A DNA stretch of 64,000 bases from Streptomyces nigrescens. GTDB lineage: Bacteria > Actinomycetota > Actinomycetes > Streptomycetales > Streptomycetaceae. Under the pieces are notes generated by a model, which did no database searches, had not been told where the DNA came from, and was given only the letters and a program-made list of their open reading frames with translations. Of the stretch, positions 8,142 through 16,693 are shown piece after piece; the first letter of the stretch is position 1; each line of letters starts with the position of its first letter. A program made the position numbers and the translations under genes. The DNA lies in NCBI GenBank assembly GCA_024349765.1, contig AP026073.1, positions 3,782,001 to 3,846,000 of the forward strand, in the 5' to 3' direction.

Positions 8142-8735
8142 TCAGCCCTTGCGGGGGTAGAAACCGCCGACCTCGTCGACGTCAGCCGTGCAGTCCGTGT
8201 CGCGGTAACGGTCGACGAAGGAGCCGGTGAGGCCGGTGAACGCGTCGTACGCGTGGTCCAGGGGCAGGTCTTTACCCACCCTGAACCGCAGCTGCGCGTG
8301 GACGGACTCGCGGGGCTTCAGCGTCTTCGGGGCGGGGATGGTGCCGCGGGCTTTCCCATCTGCCTGGCGCAGCGTCTTCCAGGCGCGCTGCGAGGTGTCC
8401 CAGTACTGCAGATCGCCGTACGGGCTCAGGTCGCGCTCGCCCTCGTTGTAGACATAACTGCCCAGCTTGGCGCTGAGTTCGAACGACTTCAGCTCCTTAG
8501 TCGAGGCGTTGGTGAGCGTGGCCGTGTAGGTCGTCCACTGAGTACCGAGAGCGATCGACTTGGGTATGCCGAACGAGCGGCCCACTAAGGTGTTGTGGTA
8601 CACCCCGGTGTCGAGGTCGGAGCACTTCGGGAGTTCCGCGGCAGGGGCCGCCTGGGAGGCGGGCGCGGCGGCCACCGCCACGGGGAGCAGGGCGGCCGTC
8701 GCGGCCGAGATCGACAGGGCGCGGCGCAGTTTCAT
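8142..8735 (-). CDS. Secreted protein with Ig-like domain, paralogue of the sortase substrate
   Basis: About 197 residues with a Sec signal (MKLRRALSISAATAALL... ending ASQAA). The mature part is a beta-rich domain (WTTYTATLTNASTKELKSF; LQYWDTSQRAWKTL; LRFRVGKDLPL) with two cysteines (LPKCSD and DTDCTA) that may pair. It matches the middle domain of the next gene (8846-9967) in order and spacing of motifs, but lacks the Pro/Gly-rich stalk and sorting signal, so it is likely a freely secreted version. The start at 8735 gives the signal peptide a normal length; the longer frame does not. Function unknown. Confidence 0.8.
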   Translation of the reverse strand: MKLRRALSISAATAALLPVAVAAAPASQAAPAAELPKCSDLDTGVYHNTLVGRSFGIPKSIALGTQWTTYTATLTNASTKELKSFELSAKLGSYVYNEGERDLSPYGDLQYWDTSQRAWKTLRQADGKARGTIPAPKTLKPRESVHAQLRFRVGKDLPLDHAYDAFTGLTGSFVDRYRDTDCTADVDEVGGFYPRKG

Positions 8736-8845
8736 GAAGATCTCTTTTCTGATTCTTCGGACCCTTGGAGCCTTTGTTTCCCGTGTCATTGGGTTCTGCG
8801 GCCGTGGATCCTTGGGTTAAAAGGTGCTTGGAGGAGTGGTGGGGC

Positions 8846-9967
8846 TTACGCGGTGACGTCCGTGGCGCCCGGACCGACCGCGCCCTTCCGGCGGCGCACG
8901 CCGATGACCGCACCCGCGCCGACCACCATCGCGGCTCCGCCGGCGAGCGCGATCGCCGGGAGCGCGGAGGAGGAGCCGGTCGCGGCGAGGTGGGCGCCGC
9001 CCTGCGGGCTGAGGCCACCGGTGGAGTCGGAACCGCCCGTACCGCCGCCGGGCGAGGCGCTCTGGCTGGGATCGGCCGTGCCACCCGGCTTGCCCGGCTC
9101 ACCCGGCTTGGTGGTCGAGGGCTGCGTCGGCTTCGCGCTTGCGGGGAGGATGGTGAAGTCGTACCAGGCTTCCTTGGCCGAGCCACAGGAGCCGTCGCGG
9201 TTGCGGTAGTCGCCGGCAGCGAGCGCGTACCCGGCGCCGGGCTTGGCGTCCTTGACCACGCGGGTGCGCAGTTGGAGCGTGATGGTGCTGCGCGGACCGA
9301 CGGCGAAGAAGCCGAACAGGTCGTCGGGCTCCGCGTCGTGGAAGGTCTTCCACCGCCCCGTCTTGGCGTCGCGGTACTCGGTCTCCAGCTCCCAGTACGG
9401 CCGGTCGACATCTTCGGCCGAGGACACGAGCAGGAAGGGCTGGACCTTTTCCAAAGGCTTGCCGGTGGTGTTGGTGAGCGTCATGGAGAAGGGGGTCCAG
9501 GCGCCGCCGGCAGTCAGCTTCGGCGGCAGCCCGTGGACGGCCGCGTGTAACTGGTCGGACTCGAACGCGCAGGACTGATCCGCACCTTCGGAATCACCGG
9601 CGTCCTTGCCTCCGCCGGTGGCACCACCCGCGCCGGTGGTCCCCTGAGAGGTCCCGGTGGCTTTCCGCGGTTTCCCTGGGGCGGGTCGGGCGGCCCCGTC
9701 ACGGTCCTGGGATGCCGAGCCACCGCCAGTGGCTTCGCCCGGGCTCCGCGGCTCGTCCGGTTTACTCGTTCCGCCGCCGCTCGTTGCGGAATCCGCTGGC
9801 CGGTCCGCCGGTGTTGCGGCATGGGGGGAGTCGGGAGAGGCGGGCGTGCGGGGACCGGCCTCGGACACCGGCTCCGATGCGAACGCTGCGGCGGGCGCGG
9901 CCAGTACGGTGGCGGGCCCTATCACGGCAGCCGCTGCGGCGGCCGTCAGGGCGCGGCGAATCTTCAT
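8846..9967 (-). CDS. Cell-wall-anchored protein with LAATG sortase signal
   Basis: 373 residues: signal peptide (1-30), a long Pro/Gly/Ser/Thr-rich spacer (about 30-125), a beta-rich domain (about 125-265) related to the 8142-8735 protein, a second low-complexity stalk, then LAATG near residue 320, a hydrophobic helix and an RRRKG tail. LAxTG is the motif used by class E sortases of Streptomyces, so the mature protein should be covalently linked to peptidoglycan and display its Ig-like domain on the surface. No sortase gene is in the window. It lies upstream of its paralogue in the same direction, about 110 bp apart. Confidence 0.85.
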   Translation of the reverse strand: MKIRRALTAAAAAAVIGPATVLAAPAAAFASEPVSEAGPRTPASPDSPHAATPADRPADSATSGGGTSKPDEPRSPGEATGGGSASQDRDGAARPAPGKPRKATGTSQGTTGAGGATGGGKDAGDSEGADQSCAFESDQLHAAVHGLPPKLTAGGAWTPFSMTLTNTTGKPLEKVQPFLLVSSAEDVDRPYWELETEYRDAKTGRWKTFHDAEPDDLFGFFAVGPRSTITLQLRTRVVKDAKPGAGYALAAGDYRNRDGSCGSAKEAWYDFTILPASAKPTQPSTTKPGEPGKPGGTADPSQSASPGGGTGGSDSTGGLSPQGGAHLAATGSSSALPAIALAGGAAMVVGAGAVIGVRRRKGAVGPGATDVTA

Positions 9968-10072
9968 CCAGCAGACCTTTCGTATCCCAAGTGCCGCCTG
10001 GGCGGCACAGGTTGATGTTCGTCAGGTTCAGGCCGTGCATGACTCATGGTGTGCGTGAGTCCGCATGCAGAT

Positions 10073-10088
10073 ATGCGTACATGCGTAC
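10073..10088. repeat. Tandem 8-bp direct repeat
   Basis: ATGCGTAC occurs twice back to back (10073-10080, 10081-10088) about 105 bp upstream of the sortase-substrate gene. It may belong to its promoter. Confidence 0.35.
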
Positions 10089-10230
10089 ACCTGCGCCTCA
10101 TATAGGAGGGATCGCACCGCGAAAGGGTTCCACGCTCAAGTCGCTGAAGTGGCGCATATGGTGGGAGGTATCCCGAGATTTCCGTCAGGTTCCGCCTTCG
10201 AAGATCATCGAGTGGGCGGATCGCGGTCGG

Positions 10231-10311
10231 TTGATTCATCGCCATGAACTCACTGACCACGAGGGAGAGTTGCTCGCCCCGCTGATACCGCTGGCCGTCA
10301 CCGGACGGCCT
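10231..10311 (+). pseudogene. N-terminal remnant of an IS5-type transposase
   Basis: Translation from about 10231 reads RHELTDHEGELLAPLIP then GRPRVADRRV, the first 30 residues typical of IS5-family (DUF4096) transposases. The next codons lose similarity and nothing of the catalytic DDE part remains. The rest of 9968-10458 holds no intact gene. Confidence 0.65.
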
Positions 10312-10432
10312 CGGGTGGCAGACCGCCGGGTGCGGCGACGCGGCATCGCCACCCGATGCGAGACGACCGCCACCTCCTACGAAGCAGCGGTCATGCTCGT
10401 ATCACTCCTGCTCCGGGCGAGATCCGCTTGAA

Positions 10433-10466
10433 GACGGACCCTAGTTCAATGACGGACCCTAGTTCA
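10433..10466. repeat. 16-bp direct repeat at a deletion scar
   Basis: GACGGACCCTAGTTCA is present at 10433-10448 and 10451-10466, separated by 2 bp. The second copy includes the stop codon of the pobA remnant. A CTAG core is a common IS insertion target, and a transposase remnant lies just to the left. Confidence 0.6.
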
Positions 10467-10780
10467 CGCCCGCGGTGAGCTCGCCGAACAGGCGCTTCGC
10501 CGTCGGCGAGGTGAACGCGCGCTCCAGTTCCGCTCGGGCGATCCGCCTGCGGAACTCCCCTTCGTAGGAGGCGTCTCCGGCGTTGTGCATCATCTCGGTG
10601 ATCCAGACCGCGAATGCCTGGTAGTTCCAGATGTGGCGCAGACAGGTCCGCGAGTACTCGTCGAGCAGGGTCGCATCGCTCTCCCGGATCCGACGGATGA
10701 CGGCGCGGGCGAACACGTGGGTGTCGTGGAGGGCGAGGTTGATCCCCTTCGCGCTCATCGGGGGGACGATGTGCGCCGCG
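10459..10780 (-). pseudogene. pobA: 4-hydroxybenzoate 3-monooxygenase, C-terminal fragment
   Basis: The last 105 or so residues match the FAD-binding GDxAHxVPPxGAKGxN region and helical C-terminus of PobA (AAHIVPPMSAKGINLALHD, then LDEYSRTCLRHIW). The NADPH- and FAD-binding N-terminal two thirds are missing. The frame upstream runs into a regulator fragment in a different frame. The enzyme normally makes protocatechuate from 4-hydroxybenzoate; this copy cannot work. Confidence 0.75.
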
Positions 10781-10979
10781 CGTCGGTTCGGCCGTGAAAG
10801 CGATGGGAGTGGTCGAATCCTGGCGGCGTCCACGTCACCCGGTTCGCCGGGGCGATCCAGGTCCCGCGTTCGGTCGTGGTGGTGAAGGCTCCGGCGGCGG
10901 CGTACACCAGCTGGCCGTGGGTGTGGGAGTGGGCGTCGAGGTGGTAGCCGTGCGGGAGCCAGGCCGCGGCACGAGGCAT
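10780..10979 (-). pseudogene. AraC family regulator, N-terminal cupin fragment
   Basis: Translation from ATG 10979 gives MPRAAAWLPHGYHLDAHSH, then GQLVYAAAGAF and WIAPANRVTWTPPGFDHSHRFHGRTD, the effector-binding cupin of a short AraC-type regulator. The two HTH motifs are absent: sequence switches at about 10780 to the pobA remnant. The junction shares GACGCG-like bases with both genes. Confidence 0.65.
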
Positions 10980-10987
10980 CTCCGCCG

Positions 10988-11767
10988 GTGGCGTCACGGG
11001 CGCTGCGGAGGGCGGGGAGGGTTGGCGGCTTTCCGGCATCGGCCGCCAGCGTACCGGCGGTCCGGCGCCTGCCCCCAGCCCCCCGGCGAACGTTCGGGTT
11101 CGTGGCCAATGCGCCAGCTGGAGCGGTGCTCATGGCCCACGGCGGCGGCAACCACAAGAAGCACCCGGCGATGTCCGGCCGCGCTCGCCTTCTCGTGACC
11201 GGCTGCGGCTTCCACGTCGCCGTCATCGACGCGCCCGGTCACGGCGACCGGCCGCGCACGGCGCATGACGAGGCCGAAATCGCCGAGCTGTTCCGGGCGA
11301 GGGCAGCGGGCGAGCCGGAAGGACCGATCGTCGTCCGCTACAACGACCACCTGGCGCAGCTCGCCGTGCCGGAGTACCAGGCGACCCTGGACGCCCTTCA
11401 GGAACTCCCCGAGATCGGCACCGACGGGCTGGTCGGCTTCTGGGGCCTCGACATGGGCACCGCGATCGGCGTGCCGTTCGTGGCGGTCGAACCGAGGGTC
11501 AGGGCCGCGGTCTTCGGTCAGCACTGGCCCGATGTCCTGGCCGAGCAGGCGAGGCAGATCACCATCCCGATCGAGTTCGACCTGCAGTGGGATGACGAGC
11601 ACATCTCACGCGAGGAGGGTCTCGCGCTGTTCGACGCCTTCGCCTCGAAGGAGAAGTCGTTGCACGTGAACTCGGGCAAGCACAAGCAGCTGCCCCGGTT
11701 CGAGGCCGACAGCGCGGTGCGGTTCTTCGCCCGGCACTTCGGCGAAACGCTCACCCCAGTGGCTTGA
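10988..11767 (+). CDS. Alpha/beta hydrolase with Asp at the nucleophile position
   Basis: About 259 residues as drawn; hydrolase similarity begins near residue 38. Visible are the oxyanion loop MAHGGG, DAPGHGDR, and the elbow GFWGLDMGTAIG, where the family normally has Ser (GxSxG); here it is Asp155. A late His lies in SGKHKQLPR. The N-terminal 35 residues are Pro/Arg-rich, unlike family members, and the region overlaps the AraC fragment on the other strand, so the 5' end may be rearranged and the start is uncertain. It could be a dehalogenase-like enzyme or a decayed esterase. It is followed by a strong hairpin. Confidence 0.7.
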   Translation: MASRALRRAGRVGGFPASAASVPAVRRLPPAPRRTFGFVANAPAGAVLMAHGGGNHKKHPAMSGRARLLVTGCGFHVAVIDAPGHGDRPRTAHDEAEIAELFRARAAGEPEGPIVVRYNDHLAQLAVPEYQATLDALQELPEIGTDGLVGFWGLDMGTAIGVPFVAVEPRVRAAVFGQHWPDVLAEQARQITIPIEFDLQWDDEHISREEGLALFDAFASKEKSLHVNSGKHKQLPRFEADSAVRFFARHFGETLTPVA

Positions 11768-11772
11768 CGTGA

Positions 11773-11823
11773 GCGGTTGCGGCGTCCGGCTAAGCCGCCG
11801 GCGCCGCAACCGCGGCCCCCATT
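11773..11823 (+). terminator. Hairpin after the hydrolase gene
   Basis: A perfect 12-bp stem (11773-11784 with 11812-11823) directly follows the stop at 11767. The loop has its own GC inverted bases. The rest of 11824-12106 shows no gene. Confidence 0.75.
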
Positions 11824-12106
11824 TGAGACTGCGTATCCAGATGGTGGACCGCTTAGCTGGAGCTCCGCCATGTAGCTCGCCCGGCGTCGTACGAGGGCTT
11901 CGGGTGGGCCTCGAACCAGCCGTTGCGCACTGAGCAGACCAGCGGTGCGGCCTCCCCCCCAGGGGAGAGTTCGGGGCAGTCGGCACGAGTATCCGATGCG
12001 GTGCAGGATGCCGGTGATGACGTTCCATGGGCGCGCCGTGCAACCATCTTCCCAGCTCACGAGTCTCCACGCCGTACGTCTTGCCCGCACAGTTTGAAAG
12101 GTTCCC

Positions 12107-13537
12107 GTGCACCAGAAGAGACTCGTTGCCGTCTGGACAGGTGGTGCCATGTCCGCCGTCGTCCTCGGCAGCCTGCTGCTCGCTGCCCCGCAGGCGGCAG
12201 CCGCCGATGTCACCTGCTCGACCAACGTCTACAAGCGGACGTTCTACAACAACACCTCGTTCTCCGGTTCTCCGGTGAGGACCGACTGCGACAGCGCCAT
12301 CAGCCAGAGCTGGTCCGGCAGCCCGGTCTCCGGCGTGTCGTCGAACAACTTCGGTGTCCGCTGGTCGGTGACCCGCGACTTCGGCTCCGGCGGCCCCTTC
12401 ATGTTCACCGTCTCCGCCACCGACGGCGTCCGCGTCTACGTGGACGGCGTCCGCCAGATCGATATGTGGCACGGCACCGGTGACACCGCCCGCTCCACGT
12501 TCCTCGGCTTCACCATTCCCTCCGGCAAGCACACCATCCGCGTCGACCACGTGAACTGGTCCGGTGCCGCGAAGGTCGCGTTCACGTACACGCCGCGGAC
12601 GTCGGCCACGTACGACCAGACGAAGCCGCTCGCGCCCACCGGCGTGACGACCGCCTACAACACCACGACCCGCAAGACGACCGTCTCCTGGTCCGCCAAC
12701 AAGGAGATGGACCTCGCGAGTTACTCCCTCTACCGGCGACCGGTCGGCTCCAGCACCTGGACGAAGGTCAGCACGACCACCGCCCGCAGCTACACCGACC
12801 CCCTCGTGAACCCCGACGACCGCACGCCCTACTACTACGAGGTGCGCGCCACGGACAAGGCGGGCAACACCTCGTCGGGCAGCACGGACACCATCGTCCG
12901 GCCGCTGCCGATCGTCACCTCTTTGACCGGGACCTACGACAAGGCGTCCGGCAAGGTCGCCTTGAACTGGCCGCAGAACACCGAGCCGCACTTCGACCAC
13001 TACACGGTCCTGAGCAACGACAAGGTGGATGGCTACTGGAAGTGGGTCCCGTTGGGAACCACCACCGGCAATACCTGGACCACCGCTCCGATCGTGGCCG
13101 ACGGCGAGGCCCGCCACTACCGTGTCCTCGTCACCAACGATGGCGGCACCACCACGTACAGCGGCGACGCCCTCAACGCCTACGCGACCAACGAGCTCTG
13201 GCTCAACATCCCCGACGGCATCGCCCCCGCCAATGCCCCCGAACTCCTCGTCGGCTCCTGCCAGGGCGGCATACGGGCAACCGCCAACGACTACACGCCT
13301 GCTCCGATCCGGGACTTCACCGGCTTCGAGATCGAGCGCCGCGAGGTGGGGACGGATGCCTGGTCCGTCGCCGCGCACCAGGGCTATGACCCGCGCCACG
13401 ACCCGGCCTACGTCACTGTCTGCGACCCGCTGCCCGCCGACGGGCGCACCTACGAGTACCGGGCCCGTACCTATGACGCGGCCGGGAACTACTCGCCGTC
13501 CAGCGAGGTCCGCGCCATGACCGTGCCTGCCGGCTGA
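12107..13537 (+). CDS. Secreted protein with PA14-like and fibronectin type III domains
   Basis: 476 residues from GTG 12107, preceded by GAAAGG. A signal peptide ends near AAAADV. Residues about 30-165 form a PA14/GLEYA-like sugar-binding barrel (FGVRWSVTRDF, DGVRVYVDGVRQID, HTIRVDHVNWSGAAKVAFTY). After this come fibronectin type III-like repeats (WSANKEMDLASYSLYRR, YYYEVRATDKAGN; WPQNTEPHFDHYTVL; then a last one ending YEYRARTYDAAGNYSPSS). No catalytic domain is seen, so it is likely an extracellular carbohydrate- or surface-binding protein. It stands alone and is followed by a clear terminator. Confidence 0.88.
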   Translation: MHQKRLVAVWTGGAMSAVVLGSLLLAAPQAAAADVTCSTNVYKRTFYNNTSFSGSPVRTDCDSAISQSWSGSPVSGVSSNNFGVRWSVTRDFGSGGPFMFTVSATDGVRVYVDGVRQIDMWHGTGDTARSTFLGFTIPSGKHTIRVDHVNWSGAAKVAFTYTPRTSATYDQTKPLAPTGVTTAYNTTTRKTTVSWSANKEMDLASYSLYRRPVGSSTWTKVSTTTARSYTDPLVNPDDRTPYYYEVRATDKAGNTSSGSTDTIVRPLPIVTSLTGTYDKASGKVALNWPQNTEPHFDHYTVLSNDKVDGYWKWVPLGTTTGNTWTTAPIVADGEARHYRVLVTNDGGTTTYSGDALNAYATNELWLNIPDGIAPANAPELLVGSCQGGIRATANDYTPAPIRDFTGFEIERREVGTDAWSVAAHQGYDPRHDPAYVTVCDPLPADGRTYEYRARTYDAAGNYSPSSEVRAMTVPAG

Positions 13538-13606
13538 CGGTCCTGGTGAGCACGCGACAGGGGCCCAGAGGCAAGAAGGACGCTGCTGGTTGATTCGGCC
13601 CCCGTT

Positions 13607-13641
13607 GCTTCGCCCCGTCGGCACAGCCGGCGGGGCGAAGC
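13607..13641. terminator. Terminator between convergent genes
   Basis: An 11-bp perfect stem (13607-13617 with 13631-13641), about 70 nt after the FnIII gene stop; the DUF1259 gene comes from the other side. The loop can pair further (CGG/CCG). Confidence 0.75.
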
Positions 13642-13803
13642 GCTGCTCACCGCCTGGGCACCTGCGGCACCCGGCGAGGAAAAGAGCTCATCGCTGTGAC
13701 GCATCCACGAACAGCTCAGCAATACGGCTATCGCGCCCGTCGTGTAGACGACGACAGACAGCCCCAGGCACGGTCCGCCGGGTCGAATCCTGCCTGTCGG
13801 GGG

Positions 13804-14805
13804 TCAGCCGGCCGGCACGACGTTGGTGGCGTCCACCGCGGCGCGTAGGCGCCGGGCGAGCCTGACGCCATCGCCGACGGCCCAAAAGTGGACGAAGAAC
13901 AAGCGAGGTTCGTCCGTCAGGCCGTGGTTGTGCAGCTCGACGAGCTCAGCCCCGGCACGCCGCAGAGCCACCAAGACGTGTTGGACTTCCTTGGCGATCA
14001 TGGCGCAGTCGCCACTGATCGCGGCTCGACCGCCGCCCAGCGGCTGGAAGTTGAACGCACTGGTCGATCCGAGGCCCGGGGGAAGTACCCGAATGCCGTC
14101 CGTGATGGTTTCGCGGCGGACGAAGATGCACTTGTAGATGCCGTCGTCAATGGAGCCCTTGGCGCCCAGCGCGGCATCGATGCCAGCGGTGTCAAGGTCG
14201 ACGCGCTGCCGCCGGGTCGACGGCAGCGGAGGCGGGGTATCAGTGCGCTTGAAGGCTGCTTGGAGACCGCGGGCCAGCGCCAGTGGGTGGTGACTGTGCG
14301 CATGAACATGGATCCACCAGATATGGGGACTCTGAGAAAGAAGATGCTTGTGGATCGCGGTGAGCCCGATCTGGTGCTCGTACAATGCATCGGTGAATGG
14401 CTGCAGTTCACGCTCGGTGACCACCACATCACCCATCACCATCGTGCTCTTGTCGGCGTAACGGACGAAGGACACGTGCGAGCCGAGGGCCAGCGCCGGT
14501 TTGACGACGACGTGACGCGACTTCACCCGCAGATCATGGCGCGGGAAGGCGGTGTGGTACATGATCTTGCGTTTCATGTCCCCTGCCCGGCCCAACGTCT
14601 TGGCCACGCTTTTCCAGTGCGAAAGGCCAGTGGAAACCGGCTCCATCCGGCCGCGGCTGTCCACCTCGGCCGCCCCGGTGGACAGGGCACGAGCAGGGGA
14701 CGGGGCGCCGGCCAGCACCGGAGCCAGGGCGGCTGCGGCAAGCACACTCCGCCGCGGCGCACCTTCGTGCGGGTAGCTGTCTTGTTGTCGGTCTTCGGCC
14801 ACCAT
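13804..14805 (-). CDS. DUF1259 (LppY/LpqO) family secreted protein
   Basis: About 333 residues. The N-terminus carries a twin-arginine-like signal (APRRSVLAAAALAPVLAG). Two DUF1259 units follow: one around residues 70-180 and one around 220-330, each with the signature of His-containing strands (HVHAHSHHP; VELHNHGLTDEPRLFFVHFWAVGD). In mycobacteria related proteins are the lipoproteins LppY and LpqO; no function is established. GGAGGTG upstream of ATG 14805 sets the start; the ATG at 14835 lacks one. The gene is solitary. Confidence 0.85.
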   Translation of the reverse strand: MVAEDRQQDSYPHEGAPRRSVLAAAALAPVLAGAPSPARALSTGAAEVDSRGRMEPVSTGLSHWKSVAKTLGRAGDMKRKIMYHTAFPRHDLRVKSRHVVVKPALALGSHVSFVRYADKSTMVMGDVVVTERELQPFTDALYEHQIGLTAIHKHLLSQSPHIWWIHVHAHSHHPLALARGLQAAFKRTDTPPPLPSTRRQRVDLDTAGIDAALGAKGSIDDGIYKCIFVRRETITDGIRVLPPGLGSTSAFNFQPLGGGRAAISGDCAMIAKEVQHVLVALRRAGAELVELHNHGLTDEPRLFFVHFWAVGDGVRLARRLRAAVDATNVVPAG

Positions 14806-15225
14806 GTGAACACCTCCGTGACGGCATGGAAGCACGCCGGTGCGGAGCAGATGCCATCACCGTCATGGCTTGGCGCCAAACGGACTAAGAATCCCCCCTC
14901 TCCGGTCGCCCCCGTGTCTCAGCGCCCCTACGAACGGCCTGATCGCCCTGCTGCTCTTCGTGATCTGGCACCTGTACCAGCCGGCGCCTGAAGAACCCAT
15001 CAGCTGCGTCTGACGCGTCTCACGCCATGAGTGGAGGATTCCTGAACGCCGCTTTCAACCCGCCGGAGTTAGGCATGCATGCAGTTGGGTGTTGGGAATT
15101 CGCGGCGTCGGGATCCCCCTCTGGTCTCGGTGCGACAGTGCGGGCGCGAGGGGGGTGTACGTACGGCGGCTTGGTGCCAGTCGGCGGGGGGCGCATGCTC
15201 TCGCTGCAGCCCAAGCTGCAAGAGA

Positions 15226-15253
15226 CTTGTTATTGCAATCCATATGCAACAAG
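15226..15253 (+). promoter_or_regulatory. AT-rich inverted repeat upstream of the MFS gene
   Basis: TTGCA (15233-15237) and TGCAA (15245-15249) with a 7-nt spacer, flanked by CTTG (15226-15229) and CAAG (15250-15253). It is 43 bp upstream of the ATG at 15296, a likely operator or promoter. The rest of 14806-15295 shows no gene. Confidence 0.5.
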
Positions 15254-15295
15254 CTGGTCCGGTCCGTACTGCCTGCCCTGGATGCGGAGCCAGTC

Positions 15296-16531
15296 ATGCC
15301 TCGCCTATTGCCAAATGCCGGACCACAGCGTGTCCTTGCGGCCTCGAACTTCGTCTACACCGTTGGCAGCGGCCTCTATCTGACTGCCGGGGTGCTGTAT
15401 TTCACCCAGGCGGTTCACCTCCCGGCAGACCAGGTGGGGCTCGGGCTCGGCATCGCCGGTCTTGTCGCGCTGGCCCTGGGCGTTGCGGTCGGCCACTTGG
15501 CGGATAGATACGGAGCGCGCGGTGTCTATGCGGCCACCCTTATGGTCCAGGCGCTGGCCACGGCCGGCTTCGTCCTGGCGGACAGCTTCTGGCCGTTCCT
15601 ATTCGTGGTCTGCGCGGCCGCTGGGGCGAAGGCGGCCGGAATAGCCGCCCGCAGCCCCCTCATCAGGCACTACGGAGGGGACCGGCCGCAGGAGTTCCGG
15701 GCCTATCTCCGCGCGGTGACCAACGTCGGCGTCTCCCTCGGTGCCGTGGGAGCGGGATGGGTCGTTCAAGTGGGCACCTCCACCGCCTACCGGCTCATGG
15801 TCATCGGCAACGCGATCGCCTTCGTGGTCTCCGCGGCGCTCCTGGTCTTCCTCCCGCGGGTCATGCCCGTCCCCGCCAGCGGCGGCCCTCGCTGGGGCGC
15901 CCTGCGAGACCGCCCCTACCTACTGCTCACCACACTCGACGGCATCATGGCCATCCAATTCAAGGTGCTCACGGTGGCCATCCCGCTCTGGCTGGTCGGT
16001 GCCACCACCGCCCCGCACTGGCTCATCTCGGGCACCATGCTCACTGGCACCGTCATCGTCATCGCATTCCAGGTACGGGCCAGCCGCAACGTCGTTTCCC
16101 CCGCAGCCGGCGGGAACGCCTACCGCCGGGCAGGCTTCGCCTTTCTCGTCTCGTGCTCGATGATCTCACTGTCCGCGGGGATACCGGCGTGGGCTGCCGC
16201 AACGCTGCTCATCGCCGGAGTGGTGATCCACACGGCCGGCGAGCTATGGCACTCCGCTGCTGGCTTTGAGGTGTCCTTCGCCCTTGCTCCGCGGCACGCG
16301 ACGGGCCAGTACCTAGGCGTGTTCGGCCTCGGCGCCGGACTGGCCGAGGCCGTTGGGCCAGGACTGCTCATCTCGCTCTGCATCACCTGGGGCCGCCCCG
16401 GGTGGTATGTCGTGGGGGCCGTTTTCGCGCTGACGGGCCTGGCGGCACCACTCGCCGTCCGCTGGGCACAAAACCAACGGAACGCTCGGCAGCCACACCT
16501 CCAAGCAGCCGAAAACGCAGCCGCCGCCTGA
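15296..16531 (+). CDS. MFS transporter
   Basis: 411 residues with about 12 hydrophobic segments. The loop between helices 2 and 3 reads GHLADRYGARGVY, matching the MFS signature GxLaDRxGrk. It belongs to the drug-efflux-like group of the family; the substrate is unknown. The ATG at 15296 begins just before the first helix; the frame extending to 15089 is non-hydrophobic and crosses the operator-like repeat. It is followed by a hairpin in the convergent gap to the SDR gene. Confidence 0.88.
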   Translation: MPRLLPNAGPQRVLAASNFVYTVGSGLYLTAGVLYFTQAVHLPADQVGLGLGIAGLVALALGVAVGHLADRYGARGVYAATLMVQALATAGFVLADSFWPFLFVVCAAAGAKAAGIAARSPLIRHYGGDRPQEFRAYLRAVTNVGVSLGAVGAGWVVQVGTSTAYRLMVIGNAIAFVVSAALLVFLPRVMPVPASGGPRWGALRDRPYLLLTTLDGIMAIQFKVLTVAIPLWLVGATTAPHWLISGTMLTGTVIVIAFQVRASRNVVSPAAGGNAYRRAGFAFLVSCSMISLSAGIPAWAAATLLIAGVVIHTAGELWHSAAGFEVSFALAPRHATGQYLGVFGLGAGLAEAVGPGLLISLCITWGRPGWYVVGAVFALTGLAAPLAVRWAQNQRNARQPHLQAAENAAAA

Positions 16532-16609
16532 CCTACCCCCCACTGTCCCCCTCCGGCCTCGACGGCATCAATCTCGCATTCTTCGGCGTGATCTCTCACC
16601 GTTGCCCCG

Positions 16610-16650
16610 GATTGATTGAGATGACTCGGGCACCGACATCTCAATCAATC
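16610..16650. terminator. Perfect 14-bp hairpin between convergent genes
   Basis: GATTGATTGAGATG (16610-16623) pairs perfectly with 16637-16650 around a 13-nt loop. It lies between the stops of the MFS gene and the SDR gene and may stop both. The stem is unusually AT-rich for this genome. Confidence 0.6.
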
Positions 16651-16693
16651 TGCGGCACTCCTGGTCAGGCCAGTTGGCTATGCGGTGTTGGGC

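Noticed and set aside
11606-13624. 672-codon minus-strand frame opposite the FnIII gene
   Set aside because: Antisense shadow of a high-GC gene; Val/Gly/Arg-rich with no domain, while the plus strand has a signal peptide and clear domains.
13760-13803. tRNA-like T-arm (GGGTCGAATCC)
   Set aside because: One base of the T loop is missing and no D arm, anticodon arm or acceptor stem can be formed upstream.
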